Part shown: positions 52,154 to 61,173 of the stretch, piece by piece
Layout: every line of letters starts with the position of its first letter
Numbering within the stretch: position 1 is the stretch's first letter
Assembly: GCF_042431545.1 (NCBI RefSeq)
Contig: NZ_JBHLYX010000001.1
Reading direction: 5' to 3' (one strand)
DNA length: 64,000 nucleotides
Origin: Pseudoalteromonas xiamenensis
GTDB lineage: Bacteria > Pseudomonadota > Gammaproteobacteria > Enterobacterales > Alteromonadaceae
Notes under the pieces: model-generated
Seen by the model: the letters and a program-made list of their open reading frames with translations, nothing else
What the model was told of the DNA's origin: nothing
Databases searched by the model: none
Program-made: the position numbers and the translations under genes

Positions 52154-54807
52154 GATGGTTCATTTCCTTCTTCGTTCGATTCATCTTCTTTAGCGGCCTT
52201 TTTGGCTTTTGCGCGTGCTATCGCCGCAGCTACAGCCGCTTTACGCTTATCGTCTGCAGACGTTTCTGCTGGTACTTCATTTGCAGAAGTTGTGTTGTCA
52301 GACTCCGCCTCTTCACGCCCGTTATCCGCTTCAGCCTGAGCGGCTTTCTTCGCTTTTGCGCGAGCAATAGCTGCTGCAACGGCGGCTTTACGCTTATCGT
52401 CTGCAGACGTTTCTGCTGGTACTTCATTTGCAGAAGTTGTGTTGTCAGACTCCGCCTCTTCACGCCCGTTATCCGCCTCAGCCTGAGCGGCTTTCTTCGC
52501 TTTTGCACGGGCAATTGCAGCTTCAACGGCGGCTTTACGTTTGTCGTCTGTAGGCGTTTCTGCTGGTTCTTCACTTACAGAAATCGTCTTGTCAGACTCA
52601 ACTTCTTCACGCCCGTTATCCGCCTCAGCTTGAGCGGCTTTCTTCGCTTTTGCGCGAGCAATAGCTGCTGCAACGGCGGCTTTACGCTTATCGTCTGCAG
52701 ACGTTTCTGCTGGTACTTCACTTGCAGAAATCGTCTTGTCAGACTCCGCCTCTTCACGCCCGTTATCCGCCTCAGCCTGAGCGGCTTTCTTCGCTTTCGC
52801 GCGAGCAATTGCGGCTGCGACCGCGGCTTTACGTTTGTCGTCTGTAGGCGTTTCTGCTGGTTCTTCACTTGCAGAAGTCCTGTTGCCAGACTCCGCCTCA
52901 TCACGCCCGTTATCCGCCTCAGCCTGAGCGGCTTTCTTCGCTTTTGCTCTGGCAATCGCGGCAGCAACGGAAGCTTTTCGTTTATCTTCAGCTGACCCTT
53001 CAAATGACGGGATGTTTGCAACAGCAGCGTCGCTGTGTGCTTGAGCCGCTTTCTTTGCTTTTGCTCTCGCAATGGCTGCAGCTACCGCGTCTTTCTTCGA
53101 ATCGCTTCCTGATTCGGTAGGGGCATTTTCTGTTTGCGCTGACTTTTCTTCTTTGTATTTACGCGCCTGTTCTTTTCGGCGTTCTCGCTCTAGTGCAACG
53201 TCGCTATTGTCGGGTAGTAGCTCTCCACCTTCCACGGCTTTTTTAGCTTTGGCGCGGGCTATGGCTGCAGCAACCGCGTCTTTATCCTTAGTAGCTGATT
53301 TTACACGAGAAAGGGCATCAGCTACTTTCTGCTTCTCTTCCGCTGATTTAATATTACTTTCGGCAGCACGTTTATGGCGATTTTGGCGTTCTTCCATTTC
53401 ACGCTCTAAACGCTCTTTTCGCAATTCGAAGCGGACTTTAGCTCGTTCCGATTTTACCTGTTCAATCTTTTGTTCACGTATTTCAGCTTTCGCTACACGA
53501 TAATATTGGACTAGCGGGATCTCACTTGGGCACACGTATGAACATGCACCACATTCAATACAATCAAAGAGATTGTATTGTTCTAACTTGTCGTATTCTT
53601 TGCCTTTCGCAAACCATTGAAGTTGTTGAGGAAGTAACGTTTGTGGACAGGCATCCGCACAGGCGCTACAGCGAATACAGGCCTTTTCATCACCTGATTC
53701 AGCGAGTTCTTTAGAATCGGGCGCAAGAATACAATTGGTTGTTTTAACAACCGGAATGCGAACAGTTGGGAGCGTAAAACCCATCATCGGGCCGCCCATG
53801 ATCACACGTTGATCTGAAACGGGTGTGAATCCTTGAGTGTCCAAAAGGTGTTTTATTTCAGTGCCGAGCAAGGCCCAAACATTACCTTTTTGAGTAATCG
53901 TATTACCTGTAATCGTTACTACTCGTTCTAAAAGAGGTTTTCCATTGATAACAGCATCATGTACCGCATAGAGTGTACCGACATTTTGAACAATGACCCC
54001 AATATCTGCAGGAATTCCCTGACTTGGAACTTCCTTAGAGGTTAAGACTTTGATTAATTGCTTTTCGCCGCCTGATGGGTATTTCGTCGGAATACTACGC
54101 ACTAAAATAGCGTCATTGTGCGCAGCGGCTTGTTGCATCGCGAGTAAGGCTTCAGGCTTGTTATCTTCTATGCCAACAATCACACGCTCAGGCGACAGTA
54201 CAAACTGCATGATTTGGATACCGCTAACGATTTCAGCGGCATGCTCTCGCATTAAGCGATCATCCGCTGTGATGTAGGGTTCACACTCGACGCCATTCAC
54301 AATTAAATAGTCTATTTTTGCGTGAGTATCGGCTTTGACGTAGGTTGGGAAACCCGCGCCGCCCATACCTGCAATACCTGCGTTATGAATGATGTCAACT
54401 AGCGTCTTTTTATCGATTTGTTGGTAGTCGCCGTTTGTTTGAAGCGTGGTCCATTCATCTTTACCATCGGGCTTTAAAATAATACTGAGCTCAGGCAGTG
54501 CCGATGGATGCGCACTGGGGGCCGTTGTTATGTCTTCAATAGTACCTGATGTAGGCGCATGCACTGGCAAGGACCAATTCGCTTGAATTGCAGTGAGTGC
54601 TTGGCCTTTTAAAACAGCTTCGCCTTTTTTTACAAGCAATACGCCATTTGCACCGATATGCTGCTTGATAGGAATGACCAATTTCTCTGGTAAAGGCAAA
54701 CGTGCAATCGCGGTTGTATTCGAAATAGACTTTTGCTCAGGTGGGTGAATACCGCCAGGAAATTGCCAAAGCGTACCACGTTCAATTTGTTCAAGTAATG
54801 AATCCAC
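52150..54807 (-). CDS. rsxC: Electron transport complex subunit RsxC (RnfC) with long repeat tail
   Basis: 885 aa, longer than E. coli RsxC (740). The conserved core (about 1-450) has the NADH/FMN-binding Gly-rich NAGIAGMGGAGFPTYVKAD, then two [4Fe-4S] motifs CIRCSACADACPQ and CIECGACSYVCPS. From about residue 510 to the end the chain is Ala/Lys/Glu-rich, with eight copies of AAIARAKAKKA, the last six in 49-residue tandem units. The core is cytoplasmic and membrane-associated; the tail is predicted to be helical and disordered. Gene order rsxB-rsxC-rsxD is normal. Confidence 0.96.
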   Translation of the reverse strand: MDSLLEQIERGTLWQFPGGIHPPEQKSISNTTAIARLPLPEKLVIPIKQHIGANGVLLVKKGEAVLKGQALTAIQANWSLPVHAPTSGTIEDITTAPSAHPSALPELSIILKPDGKDEWTTLQTNGDYQQIDKKTLVDIIHNAGIAGMGGAGFPTYVKADTHAKIDYLIVNGVECEPYITADDRLMREHAAEIVSGIQIMQFVLSPERVIVGIEDNKPEALLAMQQAAAHNDAILVRSIPTKYPSGGEKQLIKVLTSKEVPSQGIPADIGVIVQNVGTLYAVHDAVINGKPLLERVVTITGNTITQKGNVWALLGTEIKHLLDTQGFTPVSDQRVIMGGPMMGFTLPTVRIPVVKTTNCILAPDSKELAESGDEKACIRCSACADACPQTLLPQQLQWFAKGKEYDKLEQYNLFDCIECGACSYVCPSEIPLVQYYRVAKAEIREQKIEQVKSERAKVRFELRKERLEREMEERQNRHKRAAESNIKSAEEKQKVADALSRVKSATKDKDAVAAAIARAKAKKAVEGGELLPDNSDVALERERRKEQARKYKEEKSAQTENAPTESGSDSKKDAVAAAIARAKAKKAAQAHSDAAVANIPSFEGSAEDKRKASVAAAIARAKAKKAAQAEADNGRDEAESGNRTSASEEPAETPTDDKRKAAVAAAIARAKAKKAAQAEADNGREEAESDKTISASEVPAETSADDKRKAAVAAAIARAKAKKAAQAEADNGREEVESDKTISVSEEPAETPTDDKRKAAVEAAIARAKAKKAAQAEADNGREEAESDNTTSANEVPAETSADDKRKAAVAAAIARAKAKKAAQAEADNGREEAESDNTTSANEVPAETSADDKRKAAVAAAIARAKAKKAAKEDESNEEGNEPS
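52165..53290 (-). repeat. 147-bp-period tandem repeats in rsxC
   Basis: The part encoding AAIARAKAKKA...ADDKRK repeats every 147 bp (for example the TTACGCTTATCG element at 52241 and 52388). Units 4 and 5 differ by one or two residues, so the array is recent. Two older, divergent copies lie at the 5' side near 53080 and 53260. All repeat units are multiples of three, so copy-number change keeps the frame. Confidence 0.9.
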
Positions 54808-54816
54808 TTAAACCTC

Positions 54817-55371
54817 TTAGTCTATCTGAGTGACAGGAATGGCATTTAGTTGCCATTTCCAATTTTGTTTGGTTTCTGCAACCGGGATCATATCGATACA
54901 GTCTACAGGGCATGGATCAACGCACAGATCACATCCAGTGCATTCGTCCGCCAAAATTGTGTGCATTTGACGTGTGGCGCCGACAATCGCGTCAACAGGA
55001 CATGCTTGGATACATTTAGTGCAGCCAATACACTCATCTTCACGAATGTAGGCAACTTTTTTAATGGGTTCTGAGGCCTCGCCACCGGCAAGTGGTTTCG
55101 CTTCGACACCCATAAGATCGGCGAGTTTTTTAACGGTTGCTTCGCCGCCAGGAGGGCATTTATTGACGTCATCTCCATTCGAGATGGCCTCGGCGTAAGG
55201 ACGACAACCCGGGTAACCACATTGACCACATTGAGTTTGTGGCAAAATGGCATCAATCTGATCAACAATCGGACTGCTTTCAACCTTGTATTTTATTGCC
55301 GCGTAGCCAAGAAGTAGCCCGAAGAATAGGGCTAAAAGACCAAGTGCAATCAACGCATACATCAATGTCAT
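54817..55371 (-). CDS. rsxB: Electron transport complex subunit RsxB (RnfB)
   Basis: 184 aa. An N-terminal membrane helix (LIALGLLALFFGLLLGYAAI) is followed by a CGQCGYPGC cluster-binding motif and two ferredoxin [4Fe-4S] motifs (CIGCTKCIQACPVD, CTGCDLCVDPCPVDC). It passes electrons through the complex. It is 9 bp upstream of rsxC. Confidence 0.97.
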   Translation of the reverse strand: MTLMYALIALGLLALFFGLLLGYAAIKYKVESSPIVDQIDAILPQTQCGQCGYPGCRPYAEAISNGDDVNKCPPGGEATVKKLADLMGVEAKPLAGGEASEPIKKVAYIREDECIGCTKCIQACPVDAIVGATRQMHTILADECTGCDLCVDPCPVDCIDMIPVAETKQNWKWQLNAIPVTQID

Positions 55372-55372
55372 A

Positions 55373-55954
55373 TTAGAATTTCACCAATCCAGAGAAGCCC
55401 ATGAAAGCAAGTGACATAATGCCTGCAGTTATCATGGCAATAGACGCGCCCTTAAAGGGGACCGGTACGTCGGCTACCGTTAAGCGCTCACGCAATGCGG
55501 CAAACAGAACCAACACGAGGGAAAAACCAACAGCAGCCCCAAAGCCATACAATGCAGATTCGATAAATGTATGGTCTTTCTTGATATTCAGAAGAGCAAC
55601 ACCCAGCACGGCACAGTTTGTTGTGATCAGTGGTAAAAAAATCCCGAGTAGACGGTAAAGGGTCGGGCTGGTCTTACGCACAACCATCTCGGTAAATTGC
55701 ACAACCACAGCAATAACAAGGATAAAGCTCATGGTTTGTAAAAACTCAAGCTCAAGTGGTTGTAAAATATAGCGGTTTACTAGGTAGCTACACACAGACG
55801 CAAGCGTCAGAACGAAAGTCGTTGCGAGAGACATACCAATTGCGGTATCCAATTTACTGGATACGCCCATAAACGGACACAATCCAAGAAATTGTACAAG
55901 TACAAAGTTGTTTACCAGTACGGTACCAACTAACAGGAGTAGATAATCACTCAT
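55373..55954 (-). CDS. rsxA: Electron transport complex subunit RsxA (RnfA)
   Basis: 193 aa, six transmembrane helices. LLLVGTVLVNNFVLVQFLGLCPFMGVS is the RnfA/NqrE start. It is the first gene of rsxABCDGE-nth; the complex couples NADH and ferredoxin redox chemistry to ion movement, and in E. coli it also resets SoxR. Confidence 0.97.
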   Translation of the reverse strand: MSDYLLLLVGTVLVNNFVLVQFLGLCPFMGVSSKLDTAIGMSLATTFVLTLASVCSYLVNRYILQPLELEFLQTMSFILVIAVVVQFTEMVVRKTSPTLYRLLGIFLPLITTNCAVLGVALLNIKKDHTFIESALYGFGAAVGFSLVLVLFAALRERLTVADVPVPFKGASIAMITAGIMSLAFMGFSGLVKF

Positions 55955-56158
55955 TGTCGTCCCAAGCCATTTTAAAATCGAGGTATTATCGCGGTTTCAG
56001 TTAATTTTAACAATAAATGAAGACGAGATCCCAACACTAATTCTCATTTAACCACAGTTTTGAGTTCTCAAATTTGCACAAACCGAATACTAGGCGGGAA
56101 AGTAGGGGAAAGAGGACGACTGAACCGTTAGGTTAGTGCTTTTTAGACGGTTCAAAAA

Positions 56159-56184
56159 TAAAAAAGGAGCCTTAGCTCCTTTTC
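56159..56184 (-). terminator. Terminator after the CsrD-like gene
   Basis: On the minus strand AAGGAGC and GCTCCTT arms around TAAG are followed by TTTTATTTTTG. It starts one base after the CDS stop. Confidence 0.88.
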
Positions 56185-58170
56185 TTAAATTTCTTTTGGT
56201 TTCTCAATGTAATAGCCTTGGACGCCATCGAGACATAAGGTTTCTACAATGTGTTTTTCTTCTTGGCTTTCAACGCCTTCGGCAAATACACTGACCCCAA
56301 TACGGTGGGCAAGATCAACCATCAAACGCATAAAATATTGGTTGTTTTTATCTTCTTCCAAACCGCGAGTATAACTTGCATCCATTTTAATGAAATCAGG
56401 CTTCAAATCTCGGAAGAATTTGAATGAGGTTAACCCAACACCAAAACGTTCTACGGTAATACGTGCACCAACTCGGTGTACCATATCGATAAAACGACGA
56501 CTCGCTTTAATATTCTGTTGTAATCCAAATTCACTTACTTCAAAAATGAGTTTTGAAGACAAGTTCACTTCTTTCAATAATCGACGCTCTAGCCAAATCA
56601 CAAATTGGTCGCTGTGCGCACTCGATGCTGTGACGTTTATGCCAAAGAACTTCTCGTTAAAATTACGAGTTTTGATAATCTCAATAGAGGTTTCAACAAT
56701 GAGTTTGTCTATCTCAACCGCCATATCTAGCTTTTCAGCCATGGCGAGGAAAGAAGCGGTTGGCAACATTTGGCCATCTTCAGTAGTAAAACGAGATTGA
56801 ATTTCAGCGTACGCCTTAACGTTTTTACCAACGGGCATGATGTTTTGCATCATCAGCTTAACGCGCTTGCTGTCAATGACTTCTCGGATAACACGACGCC
56901 AGTTTTGATTACCAAAGCCTGCACTCACGTTATTCACCAGATCTGATTCACGCTGTAAATGCCACGCATTCGCTTGTTTACTTTGTGCCATGCTCAGTGC
57001 GTTATCAACAACAGACAAAAGCTCACCAAGCGGCTTGCCGGACTCATAAGTGACGATACCGGTATTCGCCACTGAGCTTAATTCTTGGTTTTGCTGGAAT
57101 TGTGTAAATCTTGCTTGTAGTGTATCACCGAATTGTTCAGCTTCTTTTGATGGCACATTTGGCAACACTACGGCGAAATCTGAACTGTTTACACGGAAAA
57201 CTTGGCTTTGCGAATACGTGCCGCTGACGTGGCGAATGATTTCAGAAACAGATTTAATGTAGTCGTCGCCTTTTTGATAACCGCGGGTTTGGTTAATAAT
57301 CTGCAATTCGCTACAACGTACCATAGCAAGCGCTCCGAAGCTTTTTTTCGGGCTTGATTCGATTTGTTGCTCATAGTATTCAACAAACATATTGCGATTA
57401 CCGAGCCCGGTAACGACATCTTTATAAGCTTCTTGTTTAATGCTTAATGCCGCATTTTGGATGTCTTCTTGCTTTGTTTTTAGAAACTGTGCAAGGCGGT
57501 TAAACGAAGGCGCTAAATCGGAACCCAGTTCCTCTAAATCATCGGTACTGAAATCAGAGCTGACAAGAGACTGTTGCTGGTTTTGAGTGATGTAAACTTC
57601 AACAGCATCGGCGACGGTCATACTGACTCGACGATTCAAGCGCTTGTAAATCGCTTGCATATATACCACAGGGATAAAGGCAACAAGCGCTGAAATTAAA
57701 AACATGAGCAAAAGCGCTTGCTGTAGCAAGTCTGCTTGGCTTGATGCGTTAATTACAAACTCAATTTTAATGTCTTTTGCTTTATTAACCGCAAATTGAG
57801 GGCGAATTGAGTTGAAAATACTTTCGATTAGGCTGACACCAAAGGGCAGGGTGTTCGGCGTTGCGATTTGCAGTACGGTTTTGCCTTCGTAATCACGAAC
57901 GATAAACGTTGAAAAAACTTTTCCATTGTTAAGTGCAAGCTCAATGTGTTCCGGCGAAACATCCGCTAATGTTTTGTTTTCTATATAGCGGGTAACCATT
58001 GTTTGAGTGCTAACTTGTGCTTCACTGACGGCTTGATCAAAGCCTCTTGCAACAAAAAATGTGCCGATTAATGAAAACAGAAGCCACGAAAGAAGTTGCA
58101 AGGTAATTAGTTTTTTAAAGCCTGCCATAATGCCCGTCTTGTTAACTCGAACCGAGAGAGTTTTATGCAA
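56185..58170 (-). CDS. csrD: CsrD/MshH-like degenerate GGDEF-EAL membrane protein
   Basis: 661 aa. Two transmembrane helices (about 20-40 and 150-175) enclose a periplasmic segment. The GGDEF domain has SSDF where the catalytic motif should be (RVNSSDFAVVLPN), as in E. coli CsrD (HRSDF). The EAL domain has AEIQSRF instead of ExLxR but keeps the fold markers GVGLTSFKFF, DFIKMDASY and FAEGVESQEE. Loss of both catalytic motifs suggests a protein acting without c-di-GMP turnover, like CsrD, which promotes decay of the CsrB/CsrC sRNAs. An internal ATG at 58128 is an alternative start. Confidence 0.65.
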   Translation of the reverse strand: MHKTLSVRVNKTGIMAGFKKLITLQLLSWLLFSLIGTFFVARGFDQAVSEAQVSTQTMVTRYIENKTLADVSPEHIELALNNGKVFSTFIVRDYEGKTVLQIATPNTLPFGVSLIESIFNSIRPQFAVNKAKDIKIEFVINASSQADLLQQALLLMFLISALVAFIPVVYMQAIYKRLNRRVSMTVADAVEVYITQNQQQSLVSSDFSTDDLEELGSDLAPSFNRLAQFLKTKQEDIQNAALSIKQEAYKDVVTGLGNRNMFVEYYEQQIESSPKKSFGALAMVRCSELQIINQTRGYQKGDDYIKSVSEIIRHVSGTYSQSQVFRVNSSDFAVVLPNVPSKEAEQFGDTLQARFTQFQQNQELSSVANTGIVTYESGKPLGELLSVVDNALSMAQSKQANAWHLQRESDLVNNVSAGFGNQNWRRVIREVIDSKRVKLMMQNIMPVGKNVKAYAEIQSRFTTEDGQMLPTASFLAMAEKLDMAVEIDKLIVETSIEIIKTRNFNEKFFGINVTASSAHSDQFVIWLERRLLKEVNLSSKLIFEVSEFGLQQNIKASRRFIDMVHRVGARITVERFGVGLTSFKFFRDLKPDFIKMDASYTRGLEEDKNNQYFMRLMVDLAHRIGVSVFAEGVESQEEKHIVETLCLDGVQGYYIEKPKEI

Positions 58171-58251
58171 CGTTGAACGGTTGCTTGAATCCCATTAAAA
58201 CTAGAGTAGGGTAGTTGAATTTATTGAGAAAGTCTAACAAAAACTTTGGAT

Positions 58252-58328
58252 TGGCTCCCCCTCCCCGACTCGAACGGGGGACCTGCGGATTAACAGTCCG
58301 TCGCTCTAACCAACTGAGCTAAGGGGGA
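58252..58328 (-). tRNA. tRNA-Asn(GTT) copy 5 (promoter-distal)
   Basis: 77 nt with encoded CCA; anticodon GTT in CTGTTAA. Identical to its neighbours. Confidence 0.96.
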
Positions 58329-58357
58329 ATCGTAATGCTTTAGAGAAGAGTAGTAGT

Positions 58358-58434
58358 TGGCTCCCCCTCCCCGACTCGAACGGGGGACCTGCGGATTAAC
58401 AGTCCGTCGCTCTAACCAACTGAGCTAAGGGGGA
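58358..58434 (-). tRNA. tRNA-Asn(GTT) copy 4
   Basis: 77 nt with encoded CCA, anticodon GTT. The spacer to copy 5 is identical to the spacer between copies 2 and 3, a sign of a duplicated pair. Confidence 0.96.
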
Positions 58435-58456
58435 ACTACTAAAAACATTAAAAAGT

Positions 58457-58533
58457 TGGCTCCCCCTCCCCGACTCGAACGGGGGACCTGCGGATTAACA
58501 GTCCGTCGCTCTAACCAACTGAGCTAAGGGGGA
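58457..58533 (-). tRNA. tRNA-Asn(GTT) copy 3
   Basis: 77 nt with encoded CCA, anticodon GTT, identical to its neighbours. Confidence 0.96.
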
Positions 58534-58562
58534 ATCGTAATGCTTTAGAGAAGAGTAGTAGT

Positions 58563-58639
58563 TGGCTCCCCCTCCCCGACTCGAACGGGGGACCTGCGGA
58601 TTAACAGTCCGTCGCTCTAACCAACTGAGCTAAGGGGGA
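58563..58639 (-). tRNA. tRNA-Asn(GTT) copy 2
   Basis: 77 nt with encoded CCA, anticodon GTT, identical to its neighbours. Confidence 0.96.
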
Positions 58640-58662
58640 ATCGTGTTAATTGTGTTGAAATT

Positions 58663-58739
58663 TGGCTCCCCCTCCCCGACTCGAACGGGGGACCTGCGGA
58701 TTAACAGTCCGTCGCTCTAACCAACTGAGCTAAGGGGGA
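58663..58739 (-). tRNA. tRNA-Asn(GTT) copy 1 (promoter-proximal)
   Basis: 77 nt with encoded CCA, anticodon GTT. It lies 26 bp downstream of the -10 box at 58766-58771. Confidence 0.96.
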
Positions 58740-58765
58740 AGCGTGATGTCTTTCAACGGAGCGAG

Positions 58766-58794
58766 ATATTAATGACAGCACTTAGGTGTGTCAA
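58766..58794 (-). promoter_or_regulatory. Promoter of the tRNA-Asn array
   Basis: On the minus strand TTGACA (58794-58789), a 17-bp spacer and TAATAT (58771-58766). Near-consensus, placed directly before copy 1. Confidence 0.88.
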
Positions 58795-59787
58795 CCATAA
58801 AAGTAATCAGACCCCAAAAAAAATGTTTATTCGCTGTTTTTGTGTTCGATTTGATTCTTATTAATGCAAACAGAGAGGTAAGAGGAGGGATCTTTTCGTT
58901 TATTTATGACAAGTTAACGATCAAAAACGGTTCTTGGATAAAGTTTTCTATCTTTTTTGTGTCATTGGGAAACAATTTTTAATCAGTGTCACAAAAAAGT
59001 ATGTTTTATATGAATGCGAGTGTACTAAGTCTAGTTTTAGGAATTTCGCAAGAAAATAGCTGAGCAAAATATAGACAGTGTTTTTCGATTTAAGCTGGTG
59101 AAGCTAGGCTATTTTTGCCTTGAAAATGCATTAGCTATGTCATAATGAAAAATTAAGTTAATAAAAACAAAGTATTAAATTAAGCTAATCCGACATAAAC
59201 TTTTAATTGAAACGACATACTAGGAAAAATATGCACATTAATGATGCAATTTTACGAACTTTAGAGTGCCGCTATTGTTTCTTATTGATCGCAATTTGAG
59301 CATTTGAGGATCAAGGGATCTTTCTCAAACCCTTAAGTTTTCTGACTTGTAAAGAGTTATCCACTATTTCTGTGGATAACCTTGTTTATTGTTTTTTTAA
59401 AAGCGGTTTTAGCCCACGTCTGGCTTGCGATAGAAGCGATGCAAGTATTTTTTACGCTTTTTTTTACGTATGTAAAAACAATAACTTAGATTACTCGTTC
59501 ATTCTTAGTTAATCTTCGAGAGGTCAATCTCTTTGTTGCTTTATTTTTGCACTGCGATTGTGCAAAAATAAGTCGTCGAATACCATTTTTTGTAAATTTT
59601 TTGACATAAATCTAAATGTATCGGTTTACTCAAATAATGCCTGTGAAATGTCAGTTTTAATACTAATTCGAACTTTTGCATTATTTTGGGATTGTTGCTA
59701 ATGGTGAACATATCTGTTTCTCTGTTATTTACCGATAGATCGTAGCCTACCCAAAGATGATCCTTTAGAATGCACTTTGCCTTATAA
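58795..59787. other. AT-rich 1-kb intergenic region before the MATE gene
   Basis: No supported gene. Short frames at 58788-58982 and 59541-59819 have no ribosome-binding sites and low-complexity composition. The notable content is the inverted DnaA-box pair at 59357-59379 with three GATC sites in the 80 bp to its left (59285-59325). Confidence 0.6.
59357..59379. promoter_or_regulatory. Inverted pair of DnaA boxes
   Basis: TTATCCACT on the plus strand (59357-59365) and a perfect TTATCCACA on the minus strand (59379-59371) face each other with 5 bp between. GATC sites cluster to the left. The arrangement could bind DnaA cooperatively; its function is inferred only. Confidence 0.6.
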
Positions 59788-61173
59788 ATGCGCGACAGAC
59801 TCATGACAAAAAACGCCAACTACAGCAAAATCTTACACGGTGACATCGCTAAAACGCTTAAAGATATGACCATTCCGATGATCTTTGGAATGATTACTCT
59901 GATGATGTTTAATCTTGTTGATACATTCTTCATCAGTATGCTCGGTACAGAACCGCTAGCAGCAATCAGTTTTACGTTTCCTGTGACTTTCACTGTGATC
60001 AGTTTGGCGATTGGTCTTGGGATCGGTACTTCAGCAGTCATTGCAAAAGCGCTCGGTAGTGCGGATATTGAAGAAGCGCGATTCGATGCGTTCGTCGCGT
60101 TGGTGTTGTCCGCGATTTTGGTCATTGCGCTTTCAGCCATTGGTTTTCTACTTATCGATTTTCTATTTTCTTTGCTTGGTGCCCATGAAAATGTCATGCC
60201 GTATATCCATGAATACATGGAAGTGTGGTTTTTAGGGAGTGTCTTTTTAATCACACCTATGATTGGCAACTCAGTGTTACGGGCGAACGGTGATACTAAA
60301 ACGCCAAGTATTGTAATGGGTGGGGCGGGCATTATTAATGCGGTATTAGATCCAATTCTGATTTTCGGATTCGGTCCAATCGAAGCGATGGGCGTGCGAG
60401 GCGCAGCTGTGGCGAGTGTGTTGTCATGGACTGTTGCCGTTGTGATCATTTTACATTTGCTTATCCGTAAAAAGAAATTAGTAAGCTTATGCCGTCAAGA
60501 TCGATCGGTCGTTGTTGCGGTGAAAAAGATTTTAAAAATTGGAGTCCCAGCGGCGGGGGCGAATATGTTAACGCCAGTCGCGATGGCAGTGATGACGGCG
60601 GTCATTGCGGGATTTGGTCCTGCGGCCGTGGCAGCTTATGGTGTAGGCAGTCGTATAGAATCTATAGCAAGTCTCGTTATTTTAGCGCTTTCAATGACGT
60701 TACCCCCTTTTGTTAGTCAAAACTTTGGTGCTAAACAATATGACAGAGTGCTCGGTGCATACACGACGTCGATAAAGTTTGTGTTGGGTTGGCAGCTTCT
60801 GATTTATGTGTTGCTCGTGGTTTGTAGTGGGTTGATAAGCCACACGTTTGCGACGGAAGCGGAAGTACAGCGCGTTATCGTGATGTTTATCACGACATTG
60901 CCGCTCAGTTACGGCTTGCAAGGGGTGATTATTTTGACGAACTCTTCGTTTAACGCGCTTCATAAACCGATGAATGCTTTGATGTTAAGCGTGGTTAGGT
61001 TGTTCGTGTTTTACGTCCCATTTGCGTTTATCGGAAGTCATTTTGGCGGTCTTCACGGTTTGTTTATCGGCGCAGCCATTGGTAACTTATTTACAGCGGC
61101 TATCGCGTTTGGCTGGTTCAACAAAACCTTGGCCTCCATTCAATCTGCAGATTTGAAGGAGTGTAACTCGTGA
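59788..61173 (+). CDS. MATE-family multidrug/sodium antiporter
   Basis: 461 aa, about twelve transmembrane helices in two homologous halves. TLKDMTIPMIFGMITLMMFNLVDTFFIS and a second-half GVPAAGANMLTPVAMAVMTAV are MATE-like; NGDTKTPSIVMGGAGIINAVLDPILIFG is a hallmark loop. It exports cationic compounds in exchange for Na+ or H+; the substrate is unknown. An ATG at 59803 is an equally good start. It overlaps uvrB by 4 bp (GTGA). Confidence 0.9.
   Translation: MRDRLMTKNANYSKILHGDIAKTLKDMTIPMIFGMITLMMFNLVDTFFISMLGTEPLAAISFTFPVTFTVISLAIGLGIGTSAVIAKALGSADIEEARFDAFVALVLSAILVIALSAIGFLLIDFLFSLLGAHENVMPYIHEYMEVWFLGSVFLITPMIGNSVLRANGDTKTPSIVMGGAGIINAVLDPILIFGFGPIEAMGVRGAAVASVLSWTVAVVIILHLLIRKKKLVSLCRQDRSVVVAVKKILKIGVPAAGANMLTPVAMAVMTAVIAGFGPAAVAAYGVGSRIESIASLVILALSMTLPPFVSQNFGAKQYDRVLGAYTTSIKFVLGWQLLIYVLLVVCSGLISHTFATEAEVQRVIVMFITTLPLSYGLQGVIILTNSSFNALHKPMNALMLSVVRLFVFYVPFAFIGSHFGGLHGLFIGAAIGNLFTAAIAFGWFNKTLASIQSADLKECNS

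Noticed and set aside
52230..53503. Several long alternative-frame ORFs on both strands inside rsxC
   Set aside because: They arise from the tandem repeats and Ala/Lys-rich composition; the rsxC frame contains the functional iron-sulfur motifs and is continuous.
58788..58982. 64-aa plus-strand ORF upstream of the MATE gene
   Set aside because: Starts within the tRNA-Asn promoter, Phe/Ile/Lys-rich as expected from AT-rich sequence, no SD.
59285..59400. Chromosomal replication origin
   Set aside because: Only two DnaA boxes and no neighbouring dnaA, mnmG, mioC or parAB; a regulatory DnaA site is a better explanation.
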